DNA from: Rhabdophis nuchalis
Taxonomy: Eukaryota > Chordata > Lepidosauria > Squamata > Natricidae
Assembly: GCA_039707465.1 (NCBI GenBank)
Contig: CM077648.1
Span: forward strand, 18,263,619-18,327,618
Length of the DNA: 64,000 bases
Direction: 5' to 3'
This document shows, one piece after another, positions 41,962 to 53,391 of the stretch. The position numbers and the translations under genes are program-made. The notes beneath the pieces were generated by a model. It had not been told where the DNA came from and made no database searches. It worked only from the letters and a program-made list of their open reading frames with translations. The first letter of the stretch is position 1, and every line of letters begins with the position of its first letter.

Positions 41962-42415
41962 CAGTGGCACCTCGGTTCACGAACGCTTCTGTTCACGAAC
42001 AACTCGGTTCACGAACAGAAAAGTTCATCAAAATATGCTCCGGTTCATGAACTCCGCTTCGGTTCACGAACAGGAGCTGCGGCCATTTTAATGCTATTTC
42101 CTGGCTGTCACATGGTTGTGACTTCCTGTAGGAAGATCATGGAGAGAAGGAGACACAGAAAAAAGTACACTGTGAGTACTTTAGTGACTTTTTTTGATTT
42201 TTGTTATGCTTTTATACATTACTATACTGTACTAATGTGTATTGTAATTTGTTTCATATTTTCTGTGCTTCAAAAACCAAAAAAAAATATCAGAACAGAT
42301 TAACTGGATTTAATGTACATTAAACCCTATGGGAAACTGTGCCTCGGTTCACGACCAATTCGGTTCGCGACCAGAGTCAGTTCACGAATTAAGTTCGTGA
42401 ACCGAGGTACCACTG
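41962..42415 (+). mobile_element. pogo/Tigger-like MITE
   Basis: A 454-bp element with inverted ends CAGTGGCACCTCGGTTCACG and GTTCGTGAACCGAGGTACCACTG (last 20 read), flanked by TA on both sides (41960-41961 and 42416-42417). CAGTGG...CTCGG ends with TA targets match Tigger/pogo-type elements. The left end repeats the 'cggttcacgaac' unit several times. A short stretch (42139-42171, MERRRHRKKYT) might be a vestige of a transposase N-terminus; that is speculative. Confidence 0.8.
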
Positions 42416-42532
42416 TATTTGTAATGATTATCTTGGCTTTGCTTTAAGGCCAGCCGTCAGAGTAATGCAGACAAACCATTTCATTTTAATTCTATAAATC
42501 TCCTTCCCATGACATCCCTAATTTTCTATGTA

Positions 42533-42906
42533 TAGGTAGTCCTCAACTTACAACAGTTGGTTTAATGACTGTTCAAAGTTTTGATGTCATTGAAAAAAGT
42601 GACTTATGACCATTTTTCACAGTTAACAACTGTTGCAGCTTCCTCCTGGTCATGTGATTATTCCATTGTTTGGCAACCATTCATATTTATGGTTGCAGTG
42701 ATCCCCTTTTGTGACCTTCTGACCAGCAAAGTCAAAGGGGAAGCCAGATTCACTTAACAACCGTGTTACTAACTTAACAACGGCAGTGATTTGCTTAACA
42801 ACCGTGGCAAGGAAGTTTGTAAATGGGGCAAAATTCATTTCACAGACACCTCACTTAGTAACATAAATTTTGGGCTCAATTGTGGTTGTACGTTGAGGAC
42901 CACCTG
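42533..42906 (+). mobile_element. TA-MITE family A, full length
   Basis: TA at 42531-42532 and 42907-42908; left end TAGGTAGTCCTCAACTTACA, right end GTTGAGGACCACCTG. About 374 bp, collinear with 3127-3522. Confidence 0.85.
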
Positions 42907-43015
42907 TATTGTGTCCTTCCAGGAATTGATATGGACGGAGGGGGAGGGGTGTCTTACAAAATTTAACTTTGCAAACAATGAAACATGGAAGAAGAATGAG
43001 CATTGTGTACGTAGC

Positions 43016-43280
43016 AGAGGTGGGTTCCTATTGGTATGGTCCGGTTCAGCCAAACATGTAGTAACTTGGCGGCCTGGGTTGCTGGAACTGGCAGTGACCT
43101 AGGGCTGCCACCCCCCGAACTGATTCTCCTACGTCAGCGCCCTCTTGTTTTTCAGTTCTGCGCATGAAGAGAACAATTTTCATTGCATTTTTTTTTTCAT
43201 TTTTTAAATTTTTGCGCATGCACAGACCTTTTTTGCACGCACTGAACCAGCAGTAATTCTGGCAGCAACCTACCCCCGGT
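43016..43280 (+). mobile_element. hAT-type MITE, 'AGAGGTGGGTTCC' variant
   Basis: The flanking sequence TACGTAGCA occurs at 43008-43016 and 43280-43288, so an 8-bp duplication fits with one base of ambiguity. Left end 'gaggtgggttcctattgg', right end 'ggcagcaacctaccccc'. The interior includes 'ttttgcgcatgcacaga'. Confidence 0.75.
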
Positions 43281-43295
43281 ACGTAGCATTCACTG

Positions 43296-43465
43296 CAGTG
43301 GTGGGTTTCAAATTTTTTAGAACCTACTTTGTAGGTGTGGCCTATTTTGTGGGCGTGGCTTGGCAGTCATGTGACAGGGTGGGAGTGGCCACCTTTTAAA
43401 ATGTGGTGAAACTCATTTAACAACGCTCTTGCTTAGCCACCAAAATTTTGGACTCAATTGTGATG
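43296..43465 (+). mobile_element. hAT MITE left end joined to TA-MITE family A right end
   Basis: 43296-43394 starts CAGTGGTGGGTTTCAAATTT with 'tgggcgtggcttggcagt'; 43395-43465 carries the end of family A ('aactcatttaacaacgctc', 'ggactcaattgtgatgat'). Both are broken. The join feeds into a TTTC array. Confidence 0.6.
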
Positions 43466-43468
43466 ATA

Positions 43469-43471
43469 AAT

Positions 43472-43551
<80 letters not shown>

Positions 43552-43580
43552 TCCTTTCTTCCTTCCTTTCCTTTCCTTCC
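43469..43580. repeat. (TTTC)n microsatellite, about 21 units
   Basis: Perfect TTTC units to about 43552, then degenerate TTCC/TTTCC. Confidence 0.95.
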
Positions 43581-43594
43581 CGTTGGGTCACTGG

Positions 43595-43710
43595 CAGCGG
43601 TGGGCCAGATTTACTTCCAGGTACGCCGGTGGAACCCCCTCTCACCGGTTCTCTAAATTTCACCAACCGGCTCTCGCGAGTAGTTGCGAGCCTGCAGAAA
43701 CCCACCACTG
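43595..43710 (+). mobile_element. short hAT-type MITE, 'AGCGGTGGG...CCCACCACTG'
   Basis: A 116-bp element with left end CAGCGGTGGGCC, right end GAAACCCACCACTG and 'ctcaccggttctctaaattt' inside. TCACTGG occurs near both ends (43588-43594 and 43713-43719) but offset by two bases, so the duplication is uncertain. Confidence 0.6.
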
Positions 43711-43930
43711 ATTCACTGGGTATCAAACTGTCATCTGCACAGACATTTTTAGAAAGGTTTCTAGGCCTACAATTCAGTGTATGTACAGTACTCACCTGCG
43801 TAGTACTGAGAATACTGTGATCCAGTTTCCTAGCTAGAGGTACATAGGTTCTTTGATCAGCCAAAGTTATGAGAAGGATGGATAAAAGTAATCGTTCTGC
43901 TCCCTCAAAGTTGGCTGGTGATTCCCTAGC

Positions 43931-43970
43931 CCCGTGATGGCGAACTTATGGCACGGGTGCCACAGGTGGA
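43931..43970 (+). mobile_element. 'GTGATGGCGAAC' MITE end fragment
   Basis: 'cgtgatggcgaacttatggc' plus 'acgggtgccacaggtgg' are the ends of the 39489 family joined together with the centre deleted. Confidence 0.6.
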
Positions 43971-43974
43971 ATAA

Positions 43975-44220
43975 GTATATATTGTGTTTCCACACCCTGA
44001 TAAGCCCCAAATATGGGAGGGAGCAGAACTGCTTCCCTTTTCTGTCTTTCGGCTCACCCTAGGAGCCATCCAGGCAGAAAGCTATTTTTTCATTGCCTTT
44101 GTTATATTTGTGTTACGTTTTGTGCTGATAAATAAATAAAGGGAGACTAGTATAGATCTATTTCAAGCTATTTAGCTCTCATCAGCTAGCCATACCCTTA
44201 CTGGGATTTGAACCTGGGAA
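43975..44220 (-). mobile_element. SINE family G, long copy
   Basis: Minus orientation: 'tgggatttgaacct' (B-box complement) near 44208, 'ctcatcagctagccatac', 'gataaataaataaaggga', then a tRNA-unrelated tail ('gtctttcggctcaccctag', 'gtttccacaccctgataa') at left. Shows that the 54505-54660 segment belongs to the same element. Confidence 0.65.
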
Positions 44221-44447
44221 GTATTACATGTGGGTCAAAATATTGGAGTGGTATGGTGGGCTGTGAGTTCAATCCTAGGTAGAGGCAGATATTTCTCTCT
44301 CTGGGTATACTGAGACTATATCTGCTGAACAAAACTCTGCATTGGCGACAGGAAGGGCATCCAGCCATTAAACACTCTGCTAGCTCCATTCAGTTGCCCG
44401 ATTCTACCCCGCCAGGGATTATGGAGTCATTAAAAAATTAGGATGAT

Positions 44448-44674
44448 CAGTGGTGGGTTGCTAATTTTCTTACTACTGGTTCGGCATGCACACACAATGC
44501 TTCTGTGCATGCACAGAAACATCTGGGAGAGTGGGCGGACCGGACCGTCCCGCCACTGCTACTACTGGTTCATCCTATCTTATTTATTTATTTATTCATT
44601 ATTCGATTTATATACCGCTCCTATCTCCATCAAGATGGACTCATCTGGGCTGAACCGGGAGTAACCCACCTCTG
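44448..44674 (+). mobile_element. hAT MITE with an L2 tail inserted
   Basis: Left end CAGTGGTGGGTTGC, right end GTAACCCACCTCTG. Flanks AGGATGAT and ATGATGAT match 7 of 8. At about 44578-44645 a minus-oriented L2 3' terminus ('tttatataccgctcctatct', TTTA tail) interrupts it. Confidence 0.75.
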
Positions 44675-44682
44675 ATGATGAT

Positions 44683-45544
44683 GATGGGAGTCAAAAGATC
44701 AACTTAGCTTTTGGAAAATGTTTGCATAAGTGAGAAAAAGAGTCTGTTTAATGTGTTGAAAAAATGCTGATAATTATTTTGGCAACAGTTGTCATGTTTT
44801 CCAATATATGAAAATGGAATAATGTAGAGGGTTGCAGCTAATAGAGGCCACTCTGCGTAGACCAGCTGTGTGTGAATCTTCTTTCCAGCCTATTTCCTAG
44901 TAAATAACCCTCTCAGCAAAGTTAAGCGAAGTGTTTAATATTATGTCCAAAGTCTTAATATGGATTTATAGACTATTAAATTGTATTCAGTCTGTTTAAA
45001 CAACAATGAAATTCTTCTTAATACCACTTGTCTGAGCTTTACGTTTATGTGGCTATTGTTTCAAAAAATGCAAGACAGGGAGGAATCAAGCAATAAATAT
45101 GGGGTTTGCTACAAAAATCCAAGAAAAATAGTTGAGTTCTCGCGAGTGCTGCTTCTTCTTTTAACTTAAACCCAGTTTTGAATAGGAGAATCAAGTAAGT
45201 AAGAAAGAAATGTTCAATGTTGTGGAACTGAAGAAAAAAATACTTGAGTTAAATACTGAGCCCTGAGGAAAAGAGATGGAGATATAATCTGATTGTTGTT
45301 GTTGTTATTTCATGTATGCATAATAGGTGTTCAGAGCAAAAATATAGGTATGTGACCTCTTTTTCTATTTATAAGGTACAAAGACAGACAAATACTTTGT
45401 GATCGCAACTGGAAACAAATTGAAAAGGCTTTGCACAAAACATATGTGACATCTGTTGTTTCGTATTTTATGGAGCCAACATGCTCTTCAGTGCCACCAC
45501 ATGAATCTCTGCTTTTGTGAAGTCTGAATTTCTGACAAAATATA
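44683..45544. other. no recognised feature
   Basis: No repeat or coding signal recognised. Confidence 0.5.
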
Positions 45545-45549
45545 CATAT

Positions 45550-46610
45550 TGTCAGGCCAGCCTCCATCATTAACCAAGAAAGAAACCACTCAACTCCATT
45601 TTGAAGAATTAAGAGTACTTTTACTGGTTATGAAAAGATAGCAGCGAGGTAAAGCAAGGTCTGAAGCCAAAGCGTGCGAAATCATACATATCAATATATG
45701 TCTAACCCCCTCCCCCCAACATTCCCAACCCTATTGTCCAATACGCAAATGCCTCAGGTGTCATCTGGGTTGCATCTCCAGAAGCATCATCAGGTTGGTA
45801 TGCAAGACGCTTGGCCTTGACCATGGCAAGGCACCAGCCATCGGCATGCACAGTAGATGGTGAGAACATACTCCCTTTTTCAATATCTCTCCTGCACCAG
45901 TTAATCCCATTCCCAAATACCAAGTCCCCCACCCCCCGTTACAATGGCAGCCGAAGCGAGTAGCAAAGCAGAGGCTGACACATATCCCGGGATCCAATCT
46001 GGGTTGGCCACCGAGACCAATGGTTTAGTCTTCCGAGCTTTTGGACTTGTCCTGGAGTCCATCCTTAGGGAACTTTGCTCTCGATGTGTGTCTGTACTGG
46101 GCTGTTCTGTGCGTAGTTTTTACATGGACCCTGGTTGTATGTGGGGCTTTTGGTTGTTAATTGAAGTGCTGATGGCCAGGTATTAACTTGTTGGTTGTTT
46201 CCTTGTGCTGCTGCACCCTTGGCTCCTAAGTACCTGGTAAGCCAGTTGTTCTGACCTAGGCTTCCCAAGAGCATGAAGCAACTCCTTGTCCCAACAAAAA
46301 ACCCTTACATTAATCTACTGTGAATTCTGCTCATTCACATCCAGCAAACTCTTTCAAGGGAGGATTTACAGTCACAGACCTTATCTGGCTTGGAGAGCTG
46401 CCAGGCTGATATCTGCAGAACTTAGCAAGGCGTCTCAGCGAGTCACGAATCAATTAAGCGAATTAATTGTCTCCTGCAAGCTCCACTCCCCTTTTGCTCC
46501 TCTTTTATCTTCTCTGGGAGGGCCATTCATCATCCACCTGTGCCTTACTCCCAAGTCGACCCTTGTTCCTTAGCTGTTCCCTTCGTCTGGCAACTCTGAT
46601 ATGTCTTGTC
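45550..46610 (-). mobile_element. 1.06-kb LTR-like element (family L1a relative)
   Basis: Flanked by a perfect CATAT at 45545-45549 and 46611-46615. On the minus strand it ends GGCCTGACA. Its right ~360 bp (46250-46610) is the complement of sequence related to the LTR at 16254-16802 ('ctccactcccc', 'cccaagtcgaccct'). A purine run is at about 45708-45722. No reverse transcriptase or gag-like frame is readable. It may be one long LTR or a short non-autonomous LTR element. Confidence 0.5.
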
Positions 46611-46615
46611 ATATT

Positions 46616-47431
46616 TTCCCCTGCTTTGCATACTGAAAAAAAGCTAAACATTTTGAGATGTGTTATTTTTTGATGTGGGTATCTGCTTCATTAAAGTTGG
46701 CATTATGGGTATTGACTGATTTTTATGTAAGCAGAGAGTGCATTAGACTAATTCTGTTTCCCAGGCTGCAGCAATATTTTATTTGAATTGTTATAAATTT
46801 ACACACTTTTCACCCTCTGTTTCTCAGCAAGTTTATCCTGATCTGTTAATGGTCTTTCAGTTCCATGTGAGAGGCCATTTATCTCTACTCTTCGCTTAAA
46901 GGAAAAGGGAAAAAAAAAGAAAACTGATTAACTAATGAAGCTACTCTAATGAATGGGAATTGTAATCAGATCAAATAAGCGAAGCACATAGAGAGCTAAC
47001 AGCAGAGGTTGGGATATAAATTGATTCTTTCCTCTGGACTTTAATTAGAAATGTGTAACTTGGTGGAGGTTAAATTCGCTTCGCAGAAATGAATCATCCG
47101 TTGAAAGTTCACTCTCCTGGTTCTTCTCTGACGGTTTGTAACTAAGCTAAATGTCATAACCAGAACAGTTTCCCATTATTTCCTTGTAGTTATATCTTTT
47201 CACAGCAGTCCCTTACTTGCTCATTAACAGAATTGTTGTTTTTATGCATTTGACTCTAACTCATAACAAAATAAGGTCTGTTCATAGAACAATGGAAACT
47301 ATAGGAAATTTGAGGGAAAATGCAAATCTAAAATTTGAATAGGGTTGATCCTGACTTCTGTGTGAGATTTGTGTGTGCATTTTTCTCTGCAGCTGATTGG
47401 CACAAACCATCTATATAGTTATCATTATTAT

Positions 47432-47432
<1 letters not shown>
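46616..47432. other. repeat-free block, candidate conserved noncoding
   Basis: No repeat recognised; homeodomain-type ATTA motifs are frequent ('actgattaactaatgaagc', 'ggactttaattagaaatg'). Confidence 0.35.

Positions 47433-47499
<67 letters not shown>
47433..47499. repeat. (CTA)n-(ATA)n microsatellite
   Basis: ACT/CTA units to about 47469, then AAT units, forming the expanded tail of the following L2. Confidence 0.95.
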
Positions 47500-47960
47500 T
47501 TAATTTATAGACCGCTCCCTCTCCCCGGAGGGACTCGGGGCGGTGCACAGGGGAATTAAAAAAAATACAAACATAAATACATCATAAGTATATAAGAATC
47601 AGATTAAACAATTTATCCCTGTGCTAAAAAACCTAAAATCCTAAAAACTAAACCCCTTAAAAAGCCAATTAAAACAATTTATATATTCAGACTAAAAGGC
47701 TGGAGGTAGATTAGGCCAGGCCGGCCTGCTGAAAAAGATGGGTCTTGAGCTTTTGATGGAAGGCGCGGAGGTCCGGGGTTGTTCTGAGCTCGAGGGGTAG
47801 GTCGTTCCATAGAGCTGGGCCCGCCACAGAGAAGGCCCTTCCCCTGGGCGTCGCCCGCTGGCATTGCCTGGTGGACGGCACCCGGAGAAGTCCCTCTCTG
47901 TGGGAGCAAATCGGTCGAAGGGATGTATGGGGCAGGATGCGATCTTGCAGATAGCTAGGT
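47500..47960 (-). mobile_element. L2/CR1-like LINE 3' end
   Basis: The minus frame 47711-47980 gives SYLQDRILPHTSLRPICSHR and ALWNDLPLELRTTPDLRAF. The 3' end is 'accgctccctctccccgga'. 5' truncation falls one base before a Helitron terminus. Confidence 0.85.
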
Positions 47961-47961
47961 A

Positions 47962-48610
47962 CTAGCTGATAACCCGACATTGCCTGGTATTTATTTATCC
48001 TAATCCTGTATTAGACAGGAAAAGCCCTGATTTCGGCAACAATTAAATTAATTCACATTTTTTCCCTGTGCCTTCAGACGCGTCAAGGAAAGTGATACCA
48101 CCTTGTTGTTTTGCTAGCTTTAAAAGTGGCTTCTTGTCCACGATATTTTCATTAAGCTGCTTGACGTTATACTTCTTTTCTGGTATGTGATCTGTGTGAA
48201 GTATGTCATGTTGGTCTTGTAGTGGTGCAGGCAGGCCGAGTTGCAGTAATTTTATTGATCATGGCCATACATTTGTCCTCAAAATAATCACCTTGTTGAA
48301 ATGTCCGGACCAAATGTAATTTCTAATGTTGGATTTTCCCCCTTACCAGAGGGAACCCCCTTGTGGAGAACTGTGAAGCCGTTACCATGGCAAATCTAGT
48401 GCTCAGTCCAAAAGAAGCCATTTTACAGAAGTACAGTAGAAGCCATTTGAAGGCACAACAGGCTGTATCTTAACAGAACACCACCGTGAAGGGTGTTAGA
48501 AGTGTCTTACCTCCACAGTATTTGTTTCCAGAGAGTGAGTCATCTGTGCACCAAGTTTGAAATTGCTCGAGGCATTTCAGAGTTATGCTGGAACACACCC
48601 ACAAACACAT
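47962..48610 (-). mobile_element. non-autonomous Helitron, minus orientation
   Basis: A at 47961, then CTAGCTGATAACCCGACATT: on the minus strand this is a GC hairpin, TTATCAGCTAG and T, the Helitron 3' end. The body matches 19723-20200 ('gtgaagccgttaccatgg', 'gagttatgctggaacacac') plus an extra ~250 bp near the 3' end. The 5' boundary is uncertain. Confidence 0.7.
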
Positions 48611-49216
48611 ATACTTGTCTGTATACATGTGTCTGTGAGCTGACTGTTATGTAAATTCTCTAAAATAAATAAATAAAAATGCATGCTGCTCAATTATTCT
48701 GATTCATAGTAGTTTACAACATAATCCAGATATGATAAAACTCCTATGTTAAACTCCTATGTTAAATATTTTGTTACAGTCAATTGTCAATTAACATAGA
48801 GCAAAAAAGTGTACAAAATACAGTACACAATAAAAACACATTTTAATGGGAGGAAGGGAGGCGGAAGGAAGGAAGGATACAACAACTGAAGAAGAAAAAA
48901 TAAAGTTTAAAAAAAATACTTTACTGACCTCATAGGAGCATAACCCCAAACAACCCAACAGACCAAAACCAACAATAGTAACAATTACTAATGAAAAATG
49001 AGGAATAAATTATTCTGCTAAAAGAGGATATCCCCAATCTGCTCTCCATTTAAAGGGGAAAATTGTGAAGGAAATGGCTAAACTTTGACACCTCTGCCTG
49101 GCTTGTCAGTTTCAGCAGGTGCTGCTCGTGCTGTTTGCATTACATTAGCTACCAATTTCTTTCTGACAAAAATTTAAAAGATGGACTGGACCATGTTCTT
49201 ATTGACCACAGGGATG
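48611..49216. other. possible old LINE 3' UTR; otherwise nothing
   Basis: 48700-48840 ('catagtagtttacaacat', 'acaataaaaacacattttaa') resembles a reversed LINE 3' UTR but is too diverged to name. A 13-bp unit AAACTCCTATGTT is tandemly duplicated at about 48740-48766. Confidence 0.4.
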
Positions 49217-49224
49217 TCTTTATT

Positions 49225-49482
49225 GCAGGGATGTTAAACTCAATTTCATTGAGGGCCACATCAGGGTTGTTTTTGACCTTGAGGGAGGGGGAGGACATGG
49301 CCGAAAACGGGGCTAGAGGGGCACATGTGGCTCTCCCAAGCTCCATTTTGGCTGGCAAAGACACCATAGGCTGGTCCTTCACTGGTTCTAGGGCAGCTCT
49401 GCAGGCCAGATTTAAGCACCTTGCAGGGCGCATCTGGCCCGCGGGCCGCATCTGGCCCGTGGACCTTGAGTTTGGTGCCCCT
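49225..49482 (+). mobile_element. hAT MITE, 'GTTAAACTCAATTTCATTG' family, copy 1
   Basis: A 258-bp element with a perfect 8-bp duplication TCTTTATT at 49217-49224 and 49483-49490. Left end GCAGGGATGTTAAACTCAAT, right end 'ccttgagtttggtgcccct'. The body has 'gagggccacatcagggttg' and 'gcatctggcccg' twice. Confidence 0.9.
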
Positions 49483-49587
49483 TCTTTATTGGATCTTGCC
49501 TCAAAGAACGCTGGGAGTCAGAATCTATTAACAACCCTTCTCAGCTACTGGCCTAGCCATTGCCTTAGTCCCTGAAAATATTGCGGG

Positions 49588-50309
49588 CCAGAAGATAGGC
49601 TTAAGATACAGAAGGATCTTGACAAACTTAAACCTTGGGTACTATCTAATAAAATGAAATTCAATGGCGGAAAGAGTAGAGTTCTACATTTAGGCAACAA
49701 AAATGAAATGCACAGGTACAGTATTGAGTACCTTGCTCAATAGCAATAACTGTGAAAGGGATCTTGGAGTCCTAGTAGACAACCATTTAAATATGAGCCA
49801 GCAGTGTGCAGCAGCTGCCAAAAAAGCCAACACAGTTCTAGGCTGCATAAACAGAGGGATAGAATCAAGATCACGAGGAGTGTTAATACCACTTTATAAT
49901 GCCTTGGTAAGGCCACACTTGGAATACGGCATTCAGTTTTGGTCGCCACGATGTAGAAAAGACATGGGGACTCTAGAAAAAGTGCAGAGAAGGGCAACAA
50001 AGATGATTAGGGGACTGGATGCTAAAACATATGAAGAACGGTTGCAGGAACTGGGTATGTCTAGTTTAATAAAAAGAAGGACCAGGGGAGACATAATAGC
50101 AGTGTTCCAATATCTCAGGGGTTGCCACAAAGAAGAGGGAGTCAAACTATTCTCCAAAGCACCTGAGGGCAGAACAAGAAGCAATGGGTGGAAATTAATC
50201 AAGGAGAGAATTTCTGCAACTTAGAACTGAGGAGAAATTTCCTGACAGTTAGAACAATCAATCAGTGGAACAGAAGTTGCCTCCAGAAGTTGTGAATGCC
50301 CCAACACTG
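49588..50309 (+). mobile_element. CR1 LINE, ORF2 C-terminal part
   Basis: Encodes the region after the reverse transcriptase: LDKL...LSNKMKFNGG, NNCERDLGVLVDNHLNMSQQ, HLEYGIQFWSPRCRKDMGT and RRATKMIRGLDAKTYEERL, with frameshifts near 49725 and 50210. The 3' end is missing after 'aatgccccaacactg'. Truncated at both ends. Confidence 0.85.
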
Positions 50310-51373
50310 CCTTGAGATTGAGGTGACTGCCACCATTGCTATTTGTTTCAGAAGAGTATTGATTCATACTATATCACTGTTCAATATTCCATAACTTCAT
50401 CCGCAACAAAAGGCTTAGAGATGCCCAAGTCTGTTCACCAAGCTCTTTTAACTTTCCAGTCAGTATAAACCTTTCTCCATCAAAGTGATTGGTATTTTGC
50501 TTTTAATACGTAAATAGTTTTTCTTCAGTTGAAATCCTTGTAGTTGTACTGTAGTGATGTTGTTTTTGTTCGAAATGTAGTTCGTGGCATGACAGGACTC
50601 TCTCTCTCGCTCTCTCTCGGAATACAGATACTTTTAAAATTTATTGATTCTGTAGTGCTCTCTCTATTTCTTTGCCAAAGGGAGAAAATTAAAGAGATTT
50701 TATGGAGCCGTTTTATAGTTTTAAAACTCTTGCAAAAACACCATGAAGGGGGGTGGAGGGAGAGCCTTGTTGTAGGATTGCTGATTTGTGGCTATTCTTT
50801 GGTGTCGTGTTCAGGAATATTTGCATCAAACACATTTCATTTCTTTTTTTTTTATAAATGCAGGCATTCAAGAAAGAGTCGGCGGTCATGTCAGGACTTT
50901 TGTGTCCATTTCCAACCTGCTGCTGATTAAAATGATCTTCAGCATCACAGCCAAATGATTATTCAGCTTCTCTTTAAATTGGAGATACCGTACTATTTTA
51001 ACAGCAGTATACTGAGCTGACCCCTAACAGTCAAGTCTCCAGAACATGATTGGCACGAGTAAAAATCAAGCTAAATATTATTCTTCCTTTCAAAACATGA
51101 GAGTTTATCTTTTCTAATAGGCATTATTATTAGAAATGAATACAGTAGTCCCATTATATCAGTATGGTATTATGTTAAGATGTGGTTTAATATTATCAAG
51201 TGTTGTGCATCACCCAAATCAAAACAAATTTTTGGCTTACGTTGCCTTGACAACGTATCATTTTTTGCACTTCATTGTTAACTTGACTTCTTTTGCTGAT
51301 ACAATTTAATAAAGTGATTTTTTTTTAAAAAAAATATCTGTATCTGTACATTAGGGGTTTTCCTAAACAAAAT
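50310..51373. other. repeat-poor block
   Basis: Only short CT repeats (50598-50620) recognised. A 128-codon frame at 50544-50930 (+) has no family signature. Confidence 0.45.
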
Positions 51374-51381
51374 AATCTAGA

Positions 51382-51566
51382 GCAGAGGTCACCAACCCTT
51401 CGGACCTCAGGGACCACTAATTTCATAATTTTAAATCCCACGGACCACTAATATGAATTTTCAAAAAAAGATAAATAGTATTTAGTACAATATAAAAAAT
51501 GCAAATAATAACCAACATTTTCTCACAAACCACCAGTGGTCCATGGCCCATCAGTTGGTGATTGCT
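51382..51566 (+). mobile_element. hAT MITE, 'GAGGTCACCAACC' family
   Basis: A 185-bp element with a perfect 8-bp duplication AATCTAGA at 51374-51381 and 51567-51574. Left end GCAGAGGTCACCAACC, right end GTTGGTGATTGCT. Contains 'gggaccactaatttcat' and 'ggtccatggccca'. Confidence 0.85.
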
Positions 51567-51606
51567 AATCTAGAGAATTAGAAAAACCCTTTCCTAATTA
51601 TCTATA

Positions 51607-51719
51607 CAGGTAGTCCTCAACTTGCAAGTACAGTTAGTGACTATTCTAAGTTGCAGTGGCACAGAGAAAAATGACTGGTTCTCCAGAACTTGTCAGAACC
51701 TGCTGGATTTCACCCCTGG
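51607..51719. mobile_element. TA-MITE family A left end fused to a hAT MITE end
   Basis: 51607-51672 starts CAGGTAGTCCTCAACTTGCA after TA. 51673-51719 is the complement of the 'CAGGGGTGAAATTC' family left end ('agaacctgctggatttcacc'). Confidence 0.65.
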
Positions 51720-52163
51720 AGCAAACTGCATGGAAGTAGATCGTTCTTGTTTTTAACTTTAGACTTTGTTGTTTTGAAATCACTGTGAAAACTGACTGGT
51801 TTTCAAATAATTTGATATTCATCTTTGAGGTTTCCAATGCTTGTATTTCTCTCGTATAGGGAATAGATTCAATTAGTTCTTTAAACAAAGCTGATAAAAA
51901 GATTCCTGACTAAAATAAGTGATTGTTGTCAATCCAAGGGGACCTTCAGACTATGGACTTGTCCTTTAAAGATCATTGTAGATTATTCTATCATTTAATA
52001 GTCCTAATTCTAATGTCAGGGTTACAACTAACACACCCACAAGCAAAGAACTCCGAGGCCTGGAAGTTCTGTTCTTCTCCAGAAGCTTAAAGGGCCAGCC
52101 GACTTGTTGGCTCTCCATTATTTGCCATGATCATTGACTCCACTTGTTTGCTGTTGAGTTGTT
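51720..52163. other. no recognised feature
   Basis: Nothing recognised. Confidence 0.5.
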
Positions 52164-52380
52164 TCTTCTTCTTCTTCTTCTTCTTCTTCTTCTTCTTCTT
52201 CTTCTTCTTCTTCTTCTTCTTCTTCTTCTTCTTCTTCTTCTTCTTCTTCTTCTTCTTCTTCTTCTTCTTCTTCTTCTTCTTCTTCTTCTCCTTCTCCTCC
52301 TTCTCCTCCTCCTCCTCCTCCTCCTCCTCCTCTTCCTCCTCCTCCTCCTCCTCCTCCTCCTCCTCCTCCTCCTCCTCCTC
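52164..52380. repeat. (TTC)n-(TCC)n microsatellite
   Basis: About 125 bp of pure TTC (GAA) followed by about 90 bp of TCC (GGA). Poly-Phe, poly-Leu, poly-Ser and poly-Arg frames over it are artefacts. GAA arrays of this length can form triplexes. Confidence 0.98.
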
Positions 52381-52384
52381 AAAA

Positions 52385-53031
52385 TCTTTCTAGTTCTGTA
52401 ACTGTGTCAGAATTGATTGTGTGATGTAGGATGCTGAGTGATGTTTTTCAATTATTTTTGACTTCTCTTTTTCATCATTACAAAGGATCCTTCCTAGGCT
52501 TCCCATTTCCATGTGCATTCTTTTTATAGATGGGAACATTAATGATGTGATCTAGTATGCTGGCTATGCCAAAAATGGACATTTACAAGACTGTGCTAAT
52601 CAAAATTTCAGCTTCTATGTGGACCGAGCAACCCAATTATAACTGACTTGAGTGTGTCTGAATAGTTCATAAATGAAGTTATATCTTCTTTTTCCCACTT
52701 TGATTTTTTTTCCTTCTCTCTCTTAGTAGTCTTTCTTTTACTAATGCTAAGTTTTCAAATATTCAGAGCAGTGATCTTCTTGAAACATAACTACCTCCAA
52801 AGAATCCCCAAAGGATCCAAGACAATCTACATTGTCTTATATTGAATTCCAGCAACAATCTTGAGCCTAAAAATAGAGGAAATTATAAATTGTGCCATGA
52901 TAGAATATTAGATTTTGATTCAGGTTTTGTCATTTAACCTCCTGTGACTTATTCAATAACCTAGTGATAAATGAACTTATAGCGACTGAAACATGATCTC
53001 ATGTTGAATTTTGACATTTGCTTAGTACTTG
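52385..53031. other. no recognised feature
   Basis: No repeat recognised. Confidence 0.5.
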
Positions 53032-53039
53032 CATTAGAC

Positions 53040-53383
53040 ATGGGGTGTGAAACTTCATTTCTTTGAGGGCCGCATCAGGGTTGTGTTTGACTTCAGGGGG
53101 CCAGGATGGGCGTGGCCAGCTCAACGTCACTCATATTGAGAACACCTGTGGTGGCCGAAGGTCTCTGCCCAAAAAAATGGGCTCCCAAGCTCTTTTTCTG
53201 GCTGAGATGGCCTCCTGCAAAAACTGGGCTTGGGGAACGGGGTGCATGTGGCACTCCTGAGCTCCATTTTCTCTGGCAGAGGCATCGTGGGCCAGTCCAT
53301 TGCAGGCCAGATCTAAGCACCCCATAGGCTGGATCTGCCCCCCTCCCCCCCGCTGCCCCCCGGCCTTGAGTTTGACACTCCTG
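53040..53383 (+). mobile_element. hAT MITE, 'GTTAAACTCAATTTCATTG' family, copy 2
   Basis: A 344-bp element, flanks CATTAGAC (53032-53039) and CATTACAC (53384-53391), 7 of 8. Left end ATGGGGTGTGAAACTTCATT, right end 'ccttgagtttgacactcctg'. Longer than copy 1 through an extra 'ctgagctccattttctctgg' region. Confidence 0.85.
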
Positions 53384-53391
53384 CATTACAC

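Noticed and set aside
45944..46186. 80-codon frame as gag-like protein of the LTR element
   Set aside because: It is antisense to the inferred element direction and shows no retroviral motif.
50544..50930. 128-codon frame starting in CT repeats
   Set aside because: Includes low-complexity Ser/Leu sequence and a Phe run; no family recognised.
52127..52401. Poly-Phe, poly-Leu and poly-Arg open frames
   Set aside because: Artefacts of the TTC/TCC array.
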